This document shows positions 1-8,854 of a DNA stretch of 64,000 nucleotides, one piece after another (the first letter of the stretch is position 1; each line of letters opens with the position of its first letter). The notes beneath the pieces are model-generated. The model saw nothing but the letters and a program-made list of their open reading frames with translations, searched no databases and was not told the origin of the DNA. This stretch comes from AWTP1-18 sp036504515. GTDB taxonomy: Bacteria > Pseudomonadota > Gammaproteobacteria > Burkholderiales > Rhodocyclaceae. The stretch spans positions 806,001 through 870,000 of the forward strand of contig DASXVA010000001.1 of the NCBI GenBank assembly GCA_036504515.1. The letters run 5' to 3'. The position numbers and the translations under genes are program-made.

Positions 1-1
1 G

Positions 2-895
2 ACTTTGGTGCTGGATGAAGCGGACCGCATGCTGGACATGGGCTTCATCCGCGACATCCGCAAGATCATCGAACGCTTGCCCAAACAGCGGCAGAACCTG
101 ATGTTCTCCGCCACCTTTGCCCCCGAAGTGCGAGAACTGGCTCACACCGTACTGCGCAATCCCCAATTGGTGGAAGTGGCCCGTCGCAATACGGCCGCCG
201 AAACCGTGACCCAGAGCGTGATTGCAGTGGACAAGGAAAAGAAGCGCGAACTGCTGCTGCATCTTTTCGAGAACCACGGCTGGCACCAGACCCTGATTTT
301 CACCCGTACCAAGCACGGTGCCGACGCTCTTTCCCGCAAGCTTGACCAAGCCGGCGTCCGTTCTGCCGCCATCCATGGCGATAAGACACAAGGCGCACGT
401 ACCCGAGCCCTGGCTGACTTCAAGAGCGGCAAGTTGGCGGCCCTGGTGGCAACCGACATTGCTGCCCGTGGTATCGACATTGACCAGTTGCCCCGGGTGG
501 TGAATTTTGAATTGCCCAATGTGCCAGAGGATTACGTGCACCGTATCGGCCGTACCGGTCGCGCCGGTGCCGAAGGAGAAGCCTTGTCCTTGGTTTCCCA
601 TGATGAACGTATCCAGTTGCGCGATATCGAGCGCCTGCTCAAGAAGAATTTCGACCAACAGGTAATGGTGGGTTTTGAACCCAGCGCAGCCCCTCGCCCC
701 GCAGCCCCTGCCGGTCGTCGCCCGCAGCAAGCGCGCCCTCCCCGGCGTGATGGTGCTGCTCCGGCCAAACCCCGTACGGGTAATGGTGGTAGTCGTAGCG
801 CTGGTACAGGCGGCCAAGGTGGTCGGGATGGTAATCGCAGCGACGGCAACCGGACTAATGCAAGCGGTCATCGCAGCGGGCAGCGCCACTACTAA
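2..895 (+). CDS. rhlE: DEAD-box ATP-dependent RNA helicase, RhlE type (5' truncated by window edge)
   Basis: The window opens inside this gene, so the N-terminal Q motif and Walker A are missing. The visible 297 residues start just before the DEAD box (residues 5-8), followed by SAT (about 36-38) and the whole second RecA-like domain with ATDIAARGID and HRIGRTGRAG. The order and wording of the motifs closely follow RhlE. RhlE-family enzymes unwind short RNA duplexes in ribosome assembly and mRNA turnover. From about residue 230 the protein becomes a low-complexity tail rich in Arg, Gly, Pro and Asn, typical of an RNA-binding extension. A strong terminator follows directly, so it is the last gene of its transcript. 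Confidence 0.93.
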   Translation, partial: TLVLDEADRMLDMGFIRDIRKIIERLPKQRQNLMFSATFAPEVRELAHTVLRNPQLVEVARRNTAAETVTQSVIAVDKEKKRELLLHLFENHGWHQTLIFTRTKHGADALSRKLDQAGVRSAAIHGDKTQGARTRALADFKSGKLAALVATDIAARGIDIDQLPRVVNFELPNVPEDYVHRIGRTGRAGAEGEALSLVSHDERIQLRDIERLLKKNFDQQVMVGFEPSAAPRPAAPAGRRPQQARPPRRDGAAPAKPRTGNGGSRSAGTGGQGGRDGNRSDGNRTNASGHRSGQRHY

Positions 896-915
896 GGCGG
901 TGTAGTTGTTCGATA

Positions 916-947
916 AAAAGGGAAGGCAATCTGCCTTCCCTTTTTTC
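916..947 (+). terminator. Rho-independent terminator after rhlE
   Basis: A 13-bp perfect stem (AAAAGGGAAGGCA paired with TGCCTTCCCTTTT) with a 3-nt loop runs into a T tract, 20 nt after the rhlE stop codon. Confidence 0.88.
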
Positions 948-1174
948 TTGCCCTGGCCTTAATGGGTAGCTTGATTTTTATGCATTTGGATTGCTAATTG
1001 CCTTTGCGAGAAGACGCAAAAAAGATCGACAGTCATCTTTCAAAAAACTTTCAAAATCGCCCGTAGTACCTAAATTTTTCACGCTTGCGCCGCGTTTGAT
1101 CCAGATCAGTTTCCTCTTTGCTTGTCCATGAAAAATGCGCCCCTTGTTGATTAAACAATTAAGGGAAGAACGTT

Positions 1175-1810
1175 ATGCAACAGCAACAACCCCAGCAGTT
1201 GGAAACCAAGATCGTAATGTCGGATCCCACAGCTCTCGGCGTCTTCGGCTTGTCCATGGTCACTTTTGTCGCTGCATCCGCCAAGATGGGCTGGACTACT
1301 GGCGTTACTTATCTCATTCCCTGGGCATTGTTCCTGGGGTCTCTTGCCCAGCTGTGGGCGTCGACCATCGACTTCAAAAAGAACAATTACTTCGGCGCGA
1401 TTGTGTTGGGTGCCTATGGTCTGTTCTGGGTTGCCGTAGCCATGCACTGGGCGATCAGTCTAGGTTGGCTTGGCCCTATTGACCCTGCCAAGGCCGATCC
1501 CCGGCAGTTGGGCTTCGCCTGTTTCGGCTATTTCATTTTCTCGATCTTCATCATGATCGCCGCCTTCGAGGCCAACAAGGTATTTGCTGCGATCCTGGTG
1601 CTGATCAACGTACTGCTACCTTCCCTGGGCTTGTCGATTCTGGGCATCAATGCTCCCCTCTTTGGCAGTTTGGCCGCGGGTTCAGAACTGGGTATTTCCC
1701 TCCTGGGTTTCTATGCGGCCGGTGCGGTATTCCTCAACAGCTACTTTGGTCGGGTGATCCTGCCTTTGGGCGCTCCGCTTGGTCTGATCAAAAAAGGACC
1801 TGCAAAGTAA
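1175..1810 (+). CDS. Acetate/succinate transporter family (GPR1/FUN34/YaaH, SatP-like) membrane protein
   Basis: This 211-aa protein has about six hydrophobic segments. Its N-terminal SDPTALGVFGLSM lies where the family has its NPAPLGL-type signature, and its C-terminal FGRVILPLG matches the end of SatP/YaaH. The family moves acetate and succinate across the inner membrane. Substitutions in the N-terminal signature make the exact substrate uncertain. The start is the ATG after GGGAAG. The gene stands alone between two terminators. The 227 bp upstream contain the A/T-richer stretch expected of a promoter, but I could not place one unambiguously. Confidence 0.82.
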   Translation: MQQQQPQQLETKIVMSDPTALGVFGLSMVTFVAASAKMGWTTGVTYLIPWALFLGSLAQLWASTIDFKKNNYFGAIVLGAYGLFWVAVAMHWAISLGWLGPIDPAKADPRQLGFACFGYFIFSIFIMIAAFEANKVFAAILVLINVLLPSLGLSILGINAPLFGSLAAGSELGISLLGFYAAGAVFLNSYFGRVILPLGAPLGLIKKGPAK

Positions 1811-1827
1811 TTTGGCAGACATCAAAT

Positions 1828-1860
1828 AAAAAGGGCCGGGAGATTCTCCCGGCCCTTTTT
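1828..1860. terminator. Bidirectional terminator between the permease gene and topB
   Basis: AAAAAGGGCCGGGAG and CTCCCGGCCCTTTTT form a perfect 15-bp stem with a 3-nt loop. A and T runs on the two sides allow it to terminate both convergent genes. Confidence 0.9.
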
Positions 1861-1875
1861 ATTTCTTGAAGGAAA

Positions 1876-4470
1876 TCAACTCGCAGCTTTTTTCGTTGTG
1901 GCCCGTTTCTTTGCCGGAGCTTTTGCTTTCGGTTTGGCTTTGGCAGGAGCAGCTTTTGCTGGAGCAGTTTCCGCGGTTTCCTGTTCCGGTGCCACTTTTA
2001 CTGCTTTAGGTTTGGCACCGGCTTTGGGAACGCGAGCCTCAAACTCGAAGCTAACCTTGCCGTCGGCCCCTTTAACAAGGAAGGCGGAAAACTTGCGTTT
2101 GGTGCGCGAGGAAATGAAGCCCTTGAGCAGGCTGGTTCTGCCTTCGTTCAGCAGCTTTTCCATTTCTGTCCGACTCATTTCCTGTTGCAGAATTACTTTT
2201 CCGGAACGGAAGTCGCAGGTCTTGGCGGGGCCGGTGGCCTTTTCGCAGATGTAGCTCATGCCGTGCTCGAACACCTTGCTGCCACACTTGGGACAGGCAC
2301 CTAGCGGCTCCTGACCGGAGAAGTCCACGGCTTCGGCATCCGCGTCGTCGCTGTTGCCGAAGTCGAATTCCGGCATTTTGTCGGCGTTGAGTTTGATGAT
2401 GGCGGCAAAGGCGCGCCCCATCTTGCTGCGGAAGCCCTGCACCGGGCCGATCACACCCTTGCTCAACAGCTCTTCCATTTCATCCGGCGCCCACTGACGA
2501 CTGGCCACTACCTTCCAAAGTTTGTAATCGCAGCCCTGGCATTCGAACTTCTTGTAACCCTCCTTGATCTGACCGCCACAGCGAGGGCAAGGGGTCTTCA
2601 GGGTGCCGAAGGCTTCGTCGGGTAGCTCGCCGGTCTTGATCCGTTCCACCATCTCGCGGGTTTTGCCGCAGATGTGGTTCATGAACTCGTCACGGCCCAG
2701 CTTGCCCAGTTCCATCTGCTTGAGCTTGTATTCCCATTCGCCGGTCAGTTCCGGTGAGCGGATTTCGTCCACGCCAAGTTTTTCCAAGGCGAACAGCAGC
2801 GAGAAGGCCTTGGGCGTCGGCTGCAGTTCGCGGCCATTGCGGTGCAGGTATTCCTCGGCGAGGAGGCCTTCAATGGTGGCCGCACGAGTAGCTGGTGTGC
2901 CCAGACCCCGTTCGGACATGGCTTCCCGTAGCTCCTCATCCTCAATCAGCTTGCCAGCACCTTCCATGGCGGAGAGCAGGGTGGCTTCCGAGAAACGGGG
3001 GGGCGGCTGGGTGGCTTTGCTTTTGACTTCCACATCATTGGCCCAGACCCGTTCCTTGGGCTCCAGGGGCACCAGGCTGGGTGTCTCGTCGTCGCCTTGG
3101 GATTCGCGGCCATAGACGGCGAGCCAGCCCGGATTGACCAGCACCTTGCCTTCAGTCTTGAAGGCATGGCTTTCGACTCGGGTGATGCGGGTCGTGATGT
3201 TGTATTCGGCAGATGGGAAGAAGATGCCGAGGAAGCGCTTCATCACCAGATCGTAGAGTTTCTGTTCCGGCTCCGACAGATTCTTCGGGATCACGCCGGT
3301 GGGGATGATGGCAAAGTGATCCGAGATCTTGGCATTGTTGAAAATGCGCTTGTTCGGGTGCACCCAGCCGCTCTTCAGAATGTTGGCTGCGTGACCCGCG
3401 TAGGAGGTTTCTGCCAGATTGGTCAGGGTTTCCTTGACGTTAGCGATGTAGTCCTCGGGCAGATGGCGGCTGTCGGTCCGGGGGTAGGTCAGGACCTTGT
3501 GCTTTTCATAGAGAGCCTGGGCTAGACCCAGGGTGTTCTTGGCTGAAAAACCGAAGCGGCCATTGGCCTCCCGTTGCAGAGAGGTCAAGTCGTAAAGCAT
3601 GGGACAGGCTTCGGTCTTGGGCTTGCTCTCTTCCTCGACTTCGCCATGCTTGCCCAGACAGGCCTTGCGAATGGCTTCAGCCTTGGATTGCTCCCACAGA
3701 CGCTCGGCTTTGGCGTGTTCGTCGTCGGACTTCTTGAACTTTTCGTCGAACCAACGACCACGGTAAGTTCCGGCAACAGCCTTGAATTCGGCTTCAACTT
3801 CCCAGTAATCCCGGGAAATGAAGTTCTTGATGCGGGTTTCCCGTTCTACCAGAATGGCCAGGGTCGGGGTCTGTACCCGGCCAACAGGCGTTTTGTAGAA
3901 ACCACCTTCGGCAGAGTTGAAGGCCGTCATGGCCCGGGTGCCGTTGATGCCAATCAGCCAGTCCGCTTCGGAGCGGCAGCGGGCAGCATCGGCTAGGGGC
4001 AGCATTTCTTCGTCGGAGCGTAGGTGGGCAAAGCCCTCGCGGATGGCGTTGGCGGTCATGGACTGCAGCCAGAGGCGACGAATCGGCTTGACGTTTTTTT
4101 CGCCCATGGCGTGCTGAGCCACGTAACGGAAAATCAGTTCACCTTCGCGCCCCGCGTCACAGGCGTTTACAAGGCCGGTAACGTCCTTGCGCTTGATCAG
4201 CTTTGTCAGCAACTTGAGGCGATCTGCCGTCTTTTCGATCGGATTGAGCGCGAAATGGGGTGGAATCATTGGCAAGTTGGCAAAGCTCCACTTGCCCCGC
4301 TTAACGTCGTATTGTTCCGGGACTGTCAATTCCAGCAGGTGACCCACGGCGGAGGAAAGGACGTAGTCGTCACTCTCGAAAAAGTCTCCAGTACGGGTAA
4401 AGCCTCCCAGTACTTTGGCAATGTCCTGGGCGACAGAAGGTTTTTCGGCAATGATTAGTTGCTTGCTCAT
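1876..4470 (-). CDS. topB: DNA topoisomerase III with zinc-finger repeats and basic tail
   Basis: This is an 864-aa type IA topoisomerase that passes single DNA strands to resolve recombination and replication intermediates. The N-terminal Toprim domain has IIAEKPSVAQ (Glu9) and the acidic CDAGREGELI motif. The active-site tyrosine lies in LTYPRTDSR near residue 330. The C-terminal region has zinc-ribbon-like modules (CPRCGG...CQGC and CPKCGS...) that extend it beyond the E. coli enzyme. It ends in about 40 residues of Lys/Ala/Pro repeats. It converges on the upstream permease gene. On its 5' side it lies 15-70 bp after the terminator and stop codon of smg, so it may have its own promoter or take read-through. 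Confidence 0.95.
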   Translation of the reverse strand: MSKQLIIAEKPSVAQDIAKVLGGFTRTGDFFESDDYVLSSAVGHLLELTVPEQYDVKRGKWSFANLPMIPPHFALNPIEKTADRLKLLTKLIKRKDVTGLVNACDAGREGELIFRYVAQHAMGEKNVKPIRRLWLQSMTANAIREGFAHLRSDEEMLPLADAARCRSEADWLIGINGTRAMTAFNSAEGGFYKTPVGRVQTPTLAILVERETRIKNFISRDYWEVEAEFKAVAGTYRGRWFDEKFKKSDDEHAKAERLWEQSKAEAIRKACLGKHGEVEEESKPKTEACPMLYDLTSLQREANGRFGFSAKNTLGLAQALYEKHKVLTYPRTDSRHLPEDYIANVKETLTNLAETSYAGHAANILKSGWVHPNKRIFNNAKISDHFAIIPTGVIPKNLSEPEQKLYDLVMKRFLGIFFPSAEYNITTRITRVESHAFKTEGKVLVNPGWLAVYGRESQGDDETPSLVPLEPKERVWANDVEVKSKATQPPPRFSEATLLSAMEGAGKLIEDEELREAMSERGLGTPATRAATIEGLLAEEYLHRNGRELQPTPKAFSLLFALEKLGVDEIRSPELTGEWEYKLKQMELGKLGRDEFMNHICGKTREMVERIKTGELPDEAFGTLKTPCPRCGGQIKEGYKKFECQGCDYKLWKVVASRQWAPDEMEELLSKGVIGPVQGFRSKMGRAFAAIIKLNADKMPEFDFGNSDDADAEAVDFSGQEPLGACPKCGSKVFEHGMSYICEKATGPAKTCDFRSGKVILQQEMSRTEMEKLLNEGRTSLLKGFISSRTKRKFSAFLVKGADGKVSFEFEARVPKAGAKPKAVKVAPEQETAETAPAKAAPAKAKPKAKAPAKKRATTKKAAS

Positions 4471-4485
4471 TTGTTTTTGGCAGAC

Positions 4486-4514
4486 AAAAAACAGGCGGCG
4501 CTATGTGCGCCGCC
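4486..4514 (-). terminator. Terminator of the LysM-dprA-smg operon
   Basis: On the minus strand, GGCGGCGC and GCGCCGCC form an 8-bp GC stem with a 5-nt loop. It is followed by TG and a run of T, and sits between the smg stop and the topB start. Confidence 0.75.
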
Positions 4515-4537
4515 GTGGGTTAGGGTTGAACCGGGTC

Positions 4538-5005
4538 TTAGTGCAGCCAGCGCTCGGTTTCTTCGTCATCATCCGATCCGGTAAGCAGTTCTTCCAGCAC
4601 CAGAGCATCAAACTCGCACTGGCGCTTCCACATTACCGTTACCACAATCACTTTCAATTTGGACAGGGGAATCTGCTGATCGGTTACGGCCAGAGCACGT
4701 TCAATCACCAGTTCCCGCAGTTCCGGGTCCAGCGTGCCAGCCTGTTCGAGGAAGGCCAGAAAGCTGCGGCATTCCACGGACAGGCGAGCTTGTTCTTCTT
4801 CATCGTACAGGCGGATGGCTGTCCCTTGTGGACGCAGGCGAATTACCACTGCTTCCGAGCGGTCAAGTCCGTCCAGCCACGTGAGGGCTTCGGAAATTTC
4901 CTCCTGCTCAAACCCGGCGGCACTCAGTTTTCGGGCCAAAAGATCCGGTTCCGGGCAAGCGTCGGGCAGGTAGTTCTCGAACAGATATACAAGAATATCA
5001 ATCAT
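4538..5005 (-). CDS. smg: Smg family protein (DUF494)
   Basis: This 155-aa acidic protein begins MIDILVYLFENYL, the hallmark of the Smg/DUF494 family. Its biochemical role is unknown. The family is almost always encoded directly after dprA, which is the case here. The start codon overlaps the dprA stop as ATGA, so the two are probably translationally coupled. There are no cysteines arranged as a metal site, no signal peptide and no membrane segment, so it is expected to be cytoplasmic. Confidence 0.92.
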   Translation of the reverse strand: MIDILVYLFENYLPDACPEPDLLARKLSAAGFEQEEISEALTWLDGLDRSEAVVIRLRPQGTAIRLYDEEEQARLSVECRSFLAFLEQAGTLDPELRELVIERALAVTDQQIPLSKLKVIVVTVMWKRQCEFDALVLEELLTGSDDDEETERWLH

Positions 5006-6144
5006 TTGGCTGCCCCTTTCACGTTTTGCTGATAGAGGCCACCCGGTACTTGGGCGACCCTCCCTTCCAGCTCCAGCGGTAACAGCATCGCAAGAAGGAT
5101 GTCCGCCGTCAAGCCGGTACGGTCTGCCAGGGTGTCAATTGAGACCGGATCGAAGGCCATGGAGGCAAGGATTTTGCCTTCGTTGCCATTTACTTCCAAG
5201 GGAAGGACGGCGTTCTCGCCCTCATCATTTTCAGGAACGCCCGCCGGCGATAGCTTCTTATTAGAGGGCAGGTCCAAACAGAGTTCTTCCAGAATGTCCT
5301 GCGCCGATTCCACCAATTTTGCCCCCTGTTTGATCAGCTTGTGACACCCCTTGGCTACGGGGGAGTGGATAGAACCGGGGATAGCGAAAACTTCCCGGCC
5401 GGCTTCGGCAGCGAGACGGGCGGTAATCAGGGAACCGCTGCGCTCGGCAGCTTCAACCACCAGGCAGCCCTTGGCCAAGCCGGCAATGATCCGGTTACGG
5501 CGGGGGAAGTTGTGTTGCAAGGGGGGCATGCCCAAGGCAAATTCACTGAGGATGACGCCCCGCTCGGCAATCTGCCGGGCCAGAGGTGCATTGCGGGCAG
5601 GGTAGATGCGGTCGATGCCGGTACCGATGACAGCTATGGTGCTGCCAGGGCCTTTGAGCCCGCCCCGGTGGGCGGCGGCATCAATGCCCAGGGCCATGCC
5701 GCTGACGATGCCCAGGCCGGCTTTGGATAGCACCTCGGCAAAGGCTTCGGCGTTTTCTTCTCCTTGGTGGGTGGCATTGCGACTGCCGACGAGGGCAATG
5801 GCCGGGCGGTTCAGATGTTCGATACTGCCTTTTGCGTAGAGGAGGATCGGTGGGTCTTGGGTGTCGAGCAAGGCGCGCGGGTAGTCCGGGTCGGCCAGCG
5901 TCAGCAGGTGATTGCCGGGCTCGTCTGCCCAGGCGAGGGCAGCTTCGATCTCGGCGGTACTGTCATGGGCATGAAGTGCAATGGCAAGGTCAGCACCGAT
6001 AACGCTACGCAGGGACGATCCGCTGGCAGCGAAGACTTCTTCCGGTAGCCCGAAGGCGCTCAACAGTTGGCGTTGCGTTTGGCTGCCAATGCCCGGAACA
6101 GCAGCAAGCCGCAGCCAGGAAGCCAGACCCGTATCAGCAACCAT
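5002..6144 (-). CDS. dprA: DNA-processing protein DprA (Smf), RecA loader
   Basis: DprA binds incoming single-stranded DNA during transformation and loads RecA. This 380-aa protein has an N-terminal SAM-like helical region. It is followed by the extended Rossmann fold with IALVGSRNAT (about residues 95-105), GLGIVSGMALGID and GSLITARLAAEAGREVFAIPG. The last 65 residues form a winged-helix domain (DPVSIDTLADRTGLT...). It starts 11 bp after the LysM gene and overlaps smg by 4 bp. With pilT and pilU elsewhere in the window, the organism has several parts needed for natural competence, although competence itself is only inferred. Confidence 0.96.
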   Translation of the reverse strand: MVADTGLASWLRLAAVPGIGSQTQRQLLSAFGLPEEVFAASGSSLRSVIGADLAIALHAHDSTAEIEAALAWADEPGNHLLTLADPDYPRALLDTQDPPILLYAKGSIEHLNRPAIALVGSRNATHQGEENAEAFAEVLSKAGLGIVSGMALGIDAAAHRGGLKGPGSTIAVIGTGIDRIYPARNAPLARQIAERGVILSEFALGMPPLQHNFPRRNRIIAGLAKGCLVVEAAERSGSLITARLAAEAGREVFAIPGSIHSPVAKGCHKLIKQGAKLVESAQDILEELCLDLPSNKKLSPAGVPENDEGENAVLPLEVNGNEGKILASMAFDPVSIDTLADRTGLTADILLAMLLPLELEGRVAQVPGGLYQQNVKGAAK

Positions 6145-6155
6145 GGGACAGAGGG

Positions 6156-7190
6156 TCAGGGATTGCGAACAACGTCGCCACTGGTGACGCCGCGATCAGC
6201 TTCCATGACCAAGGCGTAAGAAACCCGATCAAAGACGCGAAATACGTAAATCAGTCCAAACTTCTCATCGGGCATGGTGATGTTCTTCACTTCCCCCTTG
6301 TAACGGTCCTTGAACTTGTCGCCAGGACGATAAAGTGCCAGGACATGCCCTGTTTCAAGTCCATCTTTTGCTCCCTTGGACAGGGAAACAACGCTAAAGC
6401 GGCCCCCGTCAGGAGCGCCGTCGGCAATGGTCAGGACCCGGCCGTTGATGCTGACCCCCGGAATATGTTGCGGATAGCTCATGATCTCCGGTTTTGGCCT
6501 GGGCAACAGACGGTCACCGTTGCTGATTTCATTTTTGCTGGAGGTGATTCTCAGGGTTGCTGGATCACCGTTTTTCACCAGCCTTGCGGTGCCTGCCACA
6601 ACAACTTCACGACCAAGGATTTCCTTTGTGTCTGGATCAGTCAAGGTATTTCCCGGACGGTAAATGATCCATTCCTTCGTATTGCCTATGTTTCCCGCGA
6701 CATAAATATTGTCACCAGCAGAGGCACTATTCCGGTTGTCTTCTGCTGCCACTACCCGCAAAGAGGCTTCAAGGGTTGTTTCATCCAGTACCAGCGGTCG
6801 AGTCAGGAATGATTCGATGGCATCTTGCGGAATGGTGGGAATGGCTTGTTGGCTGTTTTCTTCCCGAACCCGCGGCAACAGTTTCTCTTCGACCAAACTC
6901 AATTGCGGTCCGTTGCCTGTGCGATTCAGAACAATGACTTGGCCCGGATAGATGCGGTGAGGATTCTTGACTTCGTTCGCATTGAGCTTCCAGACCTCAC
7001 TCCAGCGGGAAGGGTCCTTGAGGAATTTCGAGGCGATGCCCCACAGCGTATCGCCGGGGACGACCACGTGGCGATCAGGGGCATTTTCGACCAAAGCCGG
7101 TACCGGACGGGGCTCCACAGACTGGATTTGAGCGGTAGCCGTTGCACTTGAAAGGGCGATCAGCAGGGCGGCTATAATTCTTTGCGACAT
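6156..7190 (-). CDS. Secreted LysM peptidoglycan-binding protein
   Basis: This 344-aa protein has an N-terminal Sec signal peptide that ends near ATATAQ (residues 1-21). A single LysM domain follows at about residues 40-90 (HVVVPGDTLWGIASKFL ... NPHRIYPGQVIVL). The remaining 250 residues have no catalytic motif that I recognise. Proteins of this layout are typically encoded directly upstream of dprA in betaproteobacteria. It is probably periplasmic and bound to peptidoglycan. It is the first gene of the LysM-dprA-smg operon and is divergent from def, so the roughly 88-bp gap should carry both promoters. Confidence 0.9.
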   Translation of the reverse strand: MSQRIIAALLIALSSATATAQIQSVEPRPVPALVENAPDRHVVVPGDTLWGIASKFLKDPSRWSEVWKLNANEVKNPHRIYPGQVIVLNRTGNGPQLSLVEEKLLPRVREENSQQAIPTIPQDAIESFLTRPLVLDETTLEASLRVVAAEDNRNSASAGDNIYVAGNIGNTKEWIIYRPGNTLTDPDTKEILGREVVVAGTARLVKNGDPATLRITSSKNEISNGDRLLPRPKPEIMSYPQHIPGVSINGRVLTIADGAPDGGRFSVVSLSKGAKDGLETGHVLALYRPGDKFKDRYKGEVKNITMPDEKFGLIYVFRVFDRVSYALVMEADRGVTSGDVVRNP

Positions 7191-7278
7191 GGAAGCATCT
7201 CCTCAGGCGGTTCTTTCGATTCTGCCCGTAAATCCTTCTGGCATCAACATTAGTTCCGGTAATAAGGCACAACTGGCC

Positions 7279-7782
7279 ATGGCCCTGCTCCCGATTTTGC
7301 GCTACCCCGATCCTCGACTTCACACCGTTGCCGCACCCGTTGTCGAAGTCACTGAAGAAATCCGCCAATTGGCCGCCGACATGGCTGAAACCATGTACGA
7401 AGCGCCGGGCATCGGCTTGGCCGCCACCCAGGTGAATCAGCATCTGCGGCTAATCGTCATCGACGTTTCCGAAGACAGAAGTGAGTTGCTTACCTTCATC
7501 AATCCCGAAATCCTTTCTAAATCAGGGGAGGAGGAAGGCGAGGAAGGCTGCCTGTCCGTGCCCGGTATTTACGAAGTGGTGAAGCGGGCAGAACGGGTCA
7601 AGGTGCGCGCGCTGGGGGTGGATGGCAAACCTTTTGAAATGAGTGCTGATGGTCTGTTGGCCGTGTGCATTCAGCACGAAATGGATCATTTGGTCGGCAA
7701 GGTTTTTGTTCAGTACCTGTCCGTTCTCAAACAGAATCGCATCAAGGGCAAGCTGGCCAAGAAGGCTCGCATCACAGCGTGA
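7279..7782 (+). CDS. def: Peptide deformylase
   Basis: The enzyme removes the formyl group from the N-terminal methionine of new proteins, and it sits just upstream of fmt, which makes the formylated initiator. All three signature motifs are present: GIGLAATQV (residues 44-52), EGCLS with metal ligand Cys91, and QHEMDHL with ligands His133 and His137 and catalytic Glu134. I chose the ATG that gives MALLPILRYPDPRL and a 167-aa protein, the normal family length. The reading frame stays open 30 codons upstream, but that extension has no family similarity and overlaps the divergent LysM start. Confidence 0.96.
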   Translation: MALLPILRYPDPRLHTVAAPVVEVTEEIRQLAADMAETMYEAPGIGLAATQVNQHLRLIVIDVSEDRSELLTFINPEILSKSGEEEGEEGCLSVPGIYEVVKRAERVKVRALGVDGKPFEMSADGLLAVCIQHEMDHLVGKVFVQYLSVLKQNRIKGKLAKKARITA

Positions 7783-7828
7783 TGCAAGCCTTCTTGGCGT
7801 AGCCAAGCAGAAAAGCACTCCCTCCCGG

Positions 7829-7851
7829 CCTCCCTTGCCAGACGAGGGAGG
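7829..7851. repeat. GC-rich palindromic intergenic element between def and fmt
   Basis: CCTCCC, an 11-nt spacer and GGGAGG form an inverted repeat without a T tract. Comparable CCTCC/GGAGG-type palindromes lie at 25946-25966 and 38651-38667, again between co-oriented genes. This suggests a dispersed REP-like family, not a terminator. Confidence 0.4.
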
Positions 7852-7880
7852 TGACGTAATCAGCCTTCGGGAAGTCAACA

Positions 7881-8798
7881 ATGAAAGTCATCTTCGCCGG
7901 CACGCCGGAGTTTGCTGCTCAGGCCCTGCGCGCCATCCTTGCCGCCGGCCATGAGGTGCCCCTGGTCTTGAGTCAGCCCGACCGGCCCGCCGGACGCGGG
8001 CAGAAGTTGCAGCCCAGCCCGGTCAAGCAGGTGGCGCTGGAACACGGTATCCCCGTGCATCAGCCCGAGCGGTTGAAGGATCCCGCGACTCATCAACCCA
8101 TCATTGAGGCTGCTGCCGACGTCATGGTGGTGGCCGCCTACGGCCTCATCCTGCCCCAGGTCGTACTGGATATGCCTCGTCATGGCTGCCTCAATATCCA
8201 CGGTTCCCTGTTGCCCCGCTGGCGCGGTGCGGCGCCCATCCAGCGTGCCATCGAAGCCGGTGACAAGGCCAGCGGTATCGTCATCATGCAGATGGAGGCA
8301 GGCCTCGACACGGGCCCCATGCTGCTGACGGAAAGCCTGCCGATCACCGACAGCGACACGGCGGCCACGCTTCATGACAAGCTGGCTGCCCAAGGTGCTC
8401 GACTGATTGTCGATGCGCTGGAAAAACTGCCGAACCTCAAGGCCATTCCGCAGCCGGAGCAGGGCGTTACCTACGCCCACAAAATAGAAAAAGCCGAGGC
8501 CGCCATCGATTGGACGCAGCCTGCCGAGCAACTGGCCCGTCGTATCCGCGCCTTTAATCCTTTCCCCGGCGTTACCGCCAAGCACGGTGAGCTGATCCTC
8601 AAGTTCTGGCAGGCGCATCCCGTGACGGGCAAGGGTGTGCCGGGTACCGTGCTGTCAGCGGGTGCGGAGGGCGTTGTGGTGGCCTGCGGTGACGGTGCCC
8701 TGTGCCTAACCGAACTGCAAAAGCCCGGCGGCAAGCGTTTGCCTGCTGCGGAGTTCTTGCGGGGGCACCCATTACAGCCCGGTGATCGGCTGGATTGA
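7881..8798 (+). CDS. fmt: Methionyl-tRNA formyltransferase
   Basis: Fmt transfers a formyl group from 10-formyl-tetrahydrofolate to Met-tRNA(fMet). This 305-aa protein has the formyltransferase fold with MKVIFAGTPEFA at the start. The folate-binding and catalytic loop is NIHGSLLPRWRGAAPIQ (about residues 108-124), with Asn, His and a later Asp in the expected order. It ends with the OB-like C-terminal domain that contacts the tRNA acceptor. It lies 98 bp after def in the conserved def-fmt pairing, with a palindromic element between the two. The usual third partner rsmB (16S rRNA methyltransferase) is absent here and htpX follows instead. Confidence 0.96.
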   Translation: MKVIFAGTPEFAAQALRAILAAGHEVPLVLSQPDRPAGRGQKLQPSPVKQVALEHGIPVHQPERLKDPATHQPIIEAAADVMVVAAYGLILPQVVLDMPRHGCLNIHGSLLPRWRGAAPIQRAIEAGDKASGIVIMQMEAGLDTGPMLLTESLPITDSDTAATLHDKLAAQGARLIVDALEKLPNLKAIPQPEQGVTYAHKIEKAEAAIDWTQPAEQLARRIRAFNPFPGVTAKHGELILKFWQAHPVTGKGVPGTVLSAGAEGVVVACGDGALCLTELQKPGGKRLPAAEFLRGHPLQPGDRLD

Positions 8799-8854
8799 AT
8801 TTTCCGGCTTCGGCCCCATCTAACCGCCGTTACCCAACTACGGAGATGGTCCCC

